DNA of 38,183 nucleotides, taken from contig CAIJFT010000146.1 in the NCBI GenBank assembly GCA_903820035.1, positions 1 to 38,183 of the forward strand. Reading direction: 5' to 3'. Every line of letters starts with the position of its first letter. Position 1 is the stretch's first letter. The stretch comes from an uncultured Opitutia bacterium. GTDB lineage: Bacteria; Verrucomicrobiota; Verrucomicrobiia; Opitutales; Opitutaceae. A program made the position numbers and the translations under genes. The notes beneath the pieces are model-generated. The model was not told the origin of the DNA, did no database searches, and saw nothing but the letters and a program-made list of their open reading frames with translations. Below, piece by piece: positions 36,036 through 38,183 of the stretch.

Positions 36036-38183
36036 TCAGAACCGACCGTTCACCCCGAGACTCATCGTCGTGCCATTGATGATCGTCGTCTGCATTTGGC
36101 TCGGAATCCCGCGGTAGAGCGCCTGCGGCTCATTGTACAGGTTGCTCACGTCGGCGGTGAAGCTGACCGAGGGTCGCCACTGGTAGGCCACGCCCACGTT
36201 CACCGTCTGGTAATTGTACCGGTAAATATTCCGCCAGGGGGTCGCGGCGGTGAAGCTCGTGATGTAGCTGCCAGTGAAATTGTAGAGGATCCGTGTGCTG
36301 AAGCGCCGGTAACGCCACGACAAGCTCGCGTTGCCCGTGCGGGGAATGAACCCCGGCACCTCGTTCGTGCTGCGGTTCGCCGCGCCGCCGAAATTCCCGT
36401 GCGTGGTGATCAGGGTATAATTGGCCGAAGCGCCGAGGCCCTTGAGCAGACCGGGCAGGAACGTGAACTGCTGCTGGTAGGTAAATTCCCAGCCCTGCAC
36501 ATACGCGGTGCCGGCATTGGTCGAACTCAACCGCGCAAAACCCGCGTACTCGCCGTTGTAGCCGTTATCATTGCCGGAGGCGACCGTGCCGACGTTCGAA
36601 CCGGTCACGATGTAATCCTTGATCGTCTTGTGAAACCACGAGACCGAGACGTTGCCCACCGGCTCGAAATAATAGTCGAGCACCGCGTCCCAGTTTGTCG
36701 CCGTTTGCGGCAACAGGCTCGGGTTGTTGATCGTAAGCGTCTGCTGGTTTTCGTTCACCGACTCGTTCGGCAGGGCATTGTTGAGCGAAGGCCGGCCGAA
36801 GCTCGTCGACCAGCTGAGCCGAGCCTTGAGGTTGGAAGTGATATCGTGCGTCGCGTGGAGGCTCGGGAATGACTTGGTGTAGCTGCCGTCGCTGGTGCGC
36901 CGGGTATTGGCGTAGTCGCGCTGCGCGGAACCGACCGGATCCGCGGTTTGCTGCGCCACGGTGCTGCCGGTGCGGGCCCGCACCCAGCCCCAACTCGATG
37001 TATCCGTTTTTTCCGTGCGCACGCCGCCGAGCAAACCGGTACGACCGAGCCTGGCCTGCGCCATCACGTAGCCGGCCGTCACGTCCTCGGTCACGGCCCG
37101 GTTGGCGGTATAGTTGTTTTGTTCGTAGAAATAGAGGTCCTCCCGCCAGAGCGCCGGGGTGACCGGCTGGCGGTCCGCAAAGAATTGAATCGCCTCCCAC
37201 TGCGGGAGCCGGCGCCCGGTCTTGACGGTGTCGAAACTGAGAATCGTCGGGTCCGCCGGCAGCGCGGTCGTGCCCGCGTAGTTCCAGCGCCGGGCGGTAC
37301 TCAACGTGCCCACGTACTGCGAACGCCACAGACCGCCCGCCTTGGCGAAGAGCGGAAATGAAACCGGCAGCTCGTAGCGCGCATTGCCGCGGACCTCACG
37401 GTTCTTGTTCAAGTTGGTCAGGATCGAATTATTGTACGTCGTCGGCCGGTAGTTATTGCCGTTGGTAAAGTCGGCGCCCTCGGTCTGAACGAAGCGGGGG
37501 AAAAGATCCGACTGCGTGCGGTCGATGATCCACCCGACATTGGTGATGCGATTCACCAAAATGCCGCCCCGCCCGCCACCGCCGCCGTTGATGTTGGTCT
37601 GCGTGTAGAGCGCGTTGTAATCGAGTTGGAGGCGGCCAAAAGTCTGCTCCACACCGAGGTCGAGGCGGCGCATGCGGTTGAAGAAATTACCGGGACCGGT
37701 CGACGTGACGTCGATGGTCGACGCCGTCGACGCGCGGACTTGGGTAATCAGGTCGGTGTAGCCGGGCAGAATCCCCGCGGTGCCGGTGGTGCCGACGGAC
37801 TGGTTGGTGAAAGCGCGCGACTGGTACTGGCGGCGGAAGGTCTCGACGGCGTCGTTCACGATGGCGTTGAGCGTGAGCTTGGTGTTGGCCGAGAGCCGGT
37901 AGTCGGTCTTTATGTTCACGCTGGCCTGCTTCCGGTTGTTATAATTGTCCCAAACGGTGTAGTCCCAAAGGTACGCCGGTTGCGTCGCAATGCTCTGGAA
38001 GTCGCGCACGGTACGGAAGCCGCCAACCGCGTTCTCGCTGTAAAACAAGTTCACGGAGACGCCCAGGTTGCGCTCGCCGCCGAGCACGCCGAAGACCTCC
38101 TGCCACGCGACGTTGAACAAAGGGTGCGCCCGGTGCGCCTCGCGCAGCGGCACCTGCTCGGTGAACGACGGCGCGATGCGCAC
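36036..38183 (-). CDS. TonB-dependent receptor, tandem paralogue 2, 5'-truncated by window edge
   Basis: The last 716 codons of a receptor gene are visible; the frame is open through the window end, so the signal peptide, regulatory domain and plug lie outside. The barrel closely parallels the neighbouring receptor: 'NLFYSENAVGGFRTVRDFQ' against 'NAFYSENAVGFFRTDRDFQ', 'KARLSWSTSFGRP' in both, 'QGWEFTYQQQFTFLPGLLKG' against 'QGWEFSYQQQFTFLPGLLKG', and the end 'SQMQTTIINGTT' plus 'LGVNGRF' in both. This is a tandem duplication with diverged loops, suggesting different ligands. Confidence 0.92.
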   Translation of the reverse strand: MRIAPSFTEQVPLREAHRAHPLFNVAWQEVFGVLGGERNLGVSVNLFYSENAVGGFRTVRDFQSIATQPAYLWDYTVWDNYNNRKQASVNIKTDYRLSANTKLTLNAIVNDAVETFRRQYQSRAFTNQSVGTTGTAGILPGYTDLITQVRASTASTIDVTSTGPGNFFNRMRRLDLGVEQTFGRLQLDYNALYTQTNINGGGGGRGGILVNRITNVGWIIDRTQSDLFPRFVQTEGADFTNGNNYRPTTYNNSILTNLNKNREVRGNARYELPVSFPLFAKAGGLWRSQYVGTLSTARRWNYAGTTALPADPTILSFDTVKTGRRLPQWEAIQFFADRQPVTPALWREDLYFYEQNNYTANRAVTEDVTAGYVMAQARLGRTGLLGGVRTEKTDTSSWGWVRARTGSTVAQQTADPVGSAQRDYANTRRTSDGSYTKSFPSLHATHDITSNLKARLSWSTSFGRPSLNNALPNESVNENQQTLTINNPSLLPQTATNWDAVLDYYFEPVGNVSVSWFHKTIKDYIVTGSNVGTVASGNDNGYNGEYAGFARLSSTNAGTAYVQGWEFTYQQQFTFLPGLLKGLGASANYTLITTHGNFGGAANRSTNEVPGFIPRTGNASLSWRYRRFSTRILYNFTGSYITSFTAATPWRNIYRYNYQTVNVGVAYQWRPSVSFTADVSNLYNEPQALYRGIPSQMQTTIINGTTMSLGVNGRF

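Overview
The window is GC-rich (about 65% by eye), densely coded, and looks like a chromosomal segment of a Verrucomicrobiota bacterium, most likely Opitutaceae. That placement is an inference from the gene content: large TonB-dependent receptors with an N-terminal carboxypeptidase-regulatory-like domain, a sulfatase-fold protein, DUF1080, Gfo/Idh/MocA and TMTC-like TPR proteins, and an AsmA-like envelope protein. No rRNA, tRNA, CRISPR array, phage or insertion sequence was seen.

Left part (1-14003): envelope and signalling genes. These are the 3' part of an AsmA-like protein, a large hybrid histidine kinase with a small membrane protein behind it, a sulfatase-fold protein that has lost its catalytic residues, a LamG-like secreted protein, a TMTC-like membrane protein with TPR repeats, and a translationally coupled pair (coiled-coil membrane-anchored protein plus multi-pass membrane protein).

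Middle part (14065-19680): housekeeping genes. These are peptide deformylase overlapping a Gfo/Idh/MocA oxidoreductase, a PduO-type cobalamin adenosyltransferase followed by a DUF6580 membrane protein, a PIN-PhoH ATPase with two DnaA-box-like 9-mers at its start, and a serine O-acetyltransferase.

Right part (19750-38183): an inositol catabolic locus. A TonB-dependent receptor and an SDR dehydrogenase run leftward. Running rightward from a shared 425-nt control region are iolB, iolD, iolE, a transaldolase-family gene, iolA, a DUF1080 gene and a class V aminotransferase. Two tandem paralogous TonB receptors on the minus strand close the window, the second cut by the window edge. The usual kinase (IolC), aldolase (IolJ) and IolG-type dehydrogenase are absent from the locus. 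The transaldolase-family protein sits between iolE and iolA, where a step yielding malonate semialdehyde is needed. It keeps the Schiff-base Lys and carries Gln where classical transaldolases have Glu, as fructose-6-phosphate aldolase does. The main hypothesis is a kinase-free inositol pathway: 2-deoxy-5-keto-gluconate is cleaved directly (or its dihydroxyacetone unit is transferred to glyceraldehyde-3-phosphate), and IolA then consumes the malonate semialdehyde. The SDR could replace IolG.

Spacers hold further structure: three GTAG-headed GC palindromes resembling REP elements, and degenerate 7-bp tandem repeats just upstream of the transaldolase and iolA genes and between the convergent DUF6580 and phoH genes.
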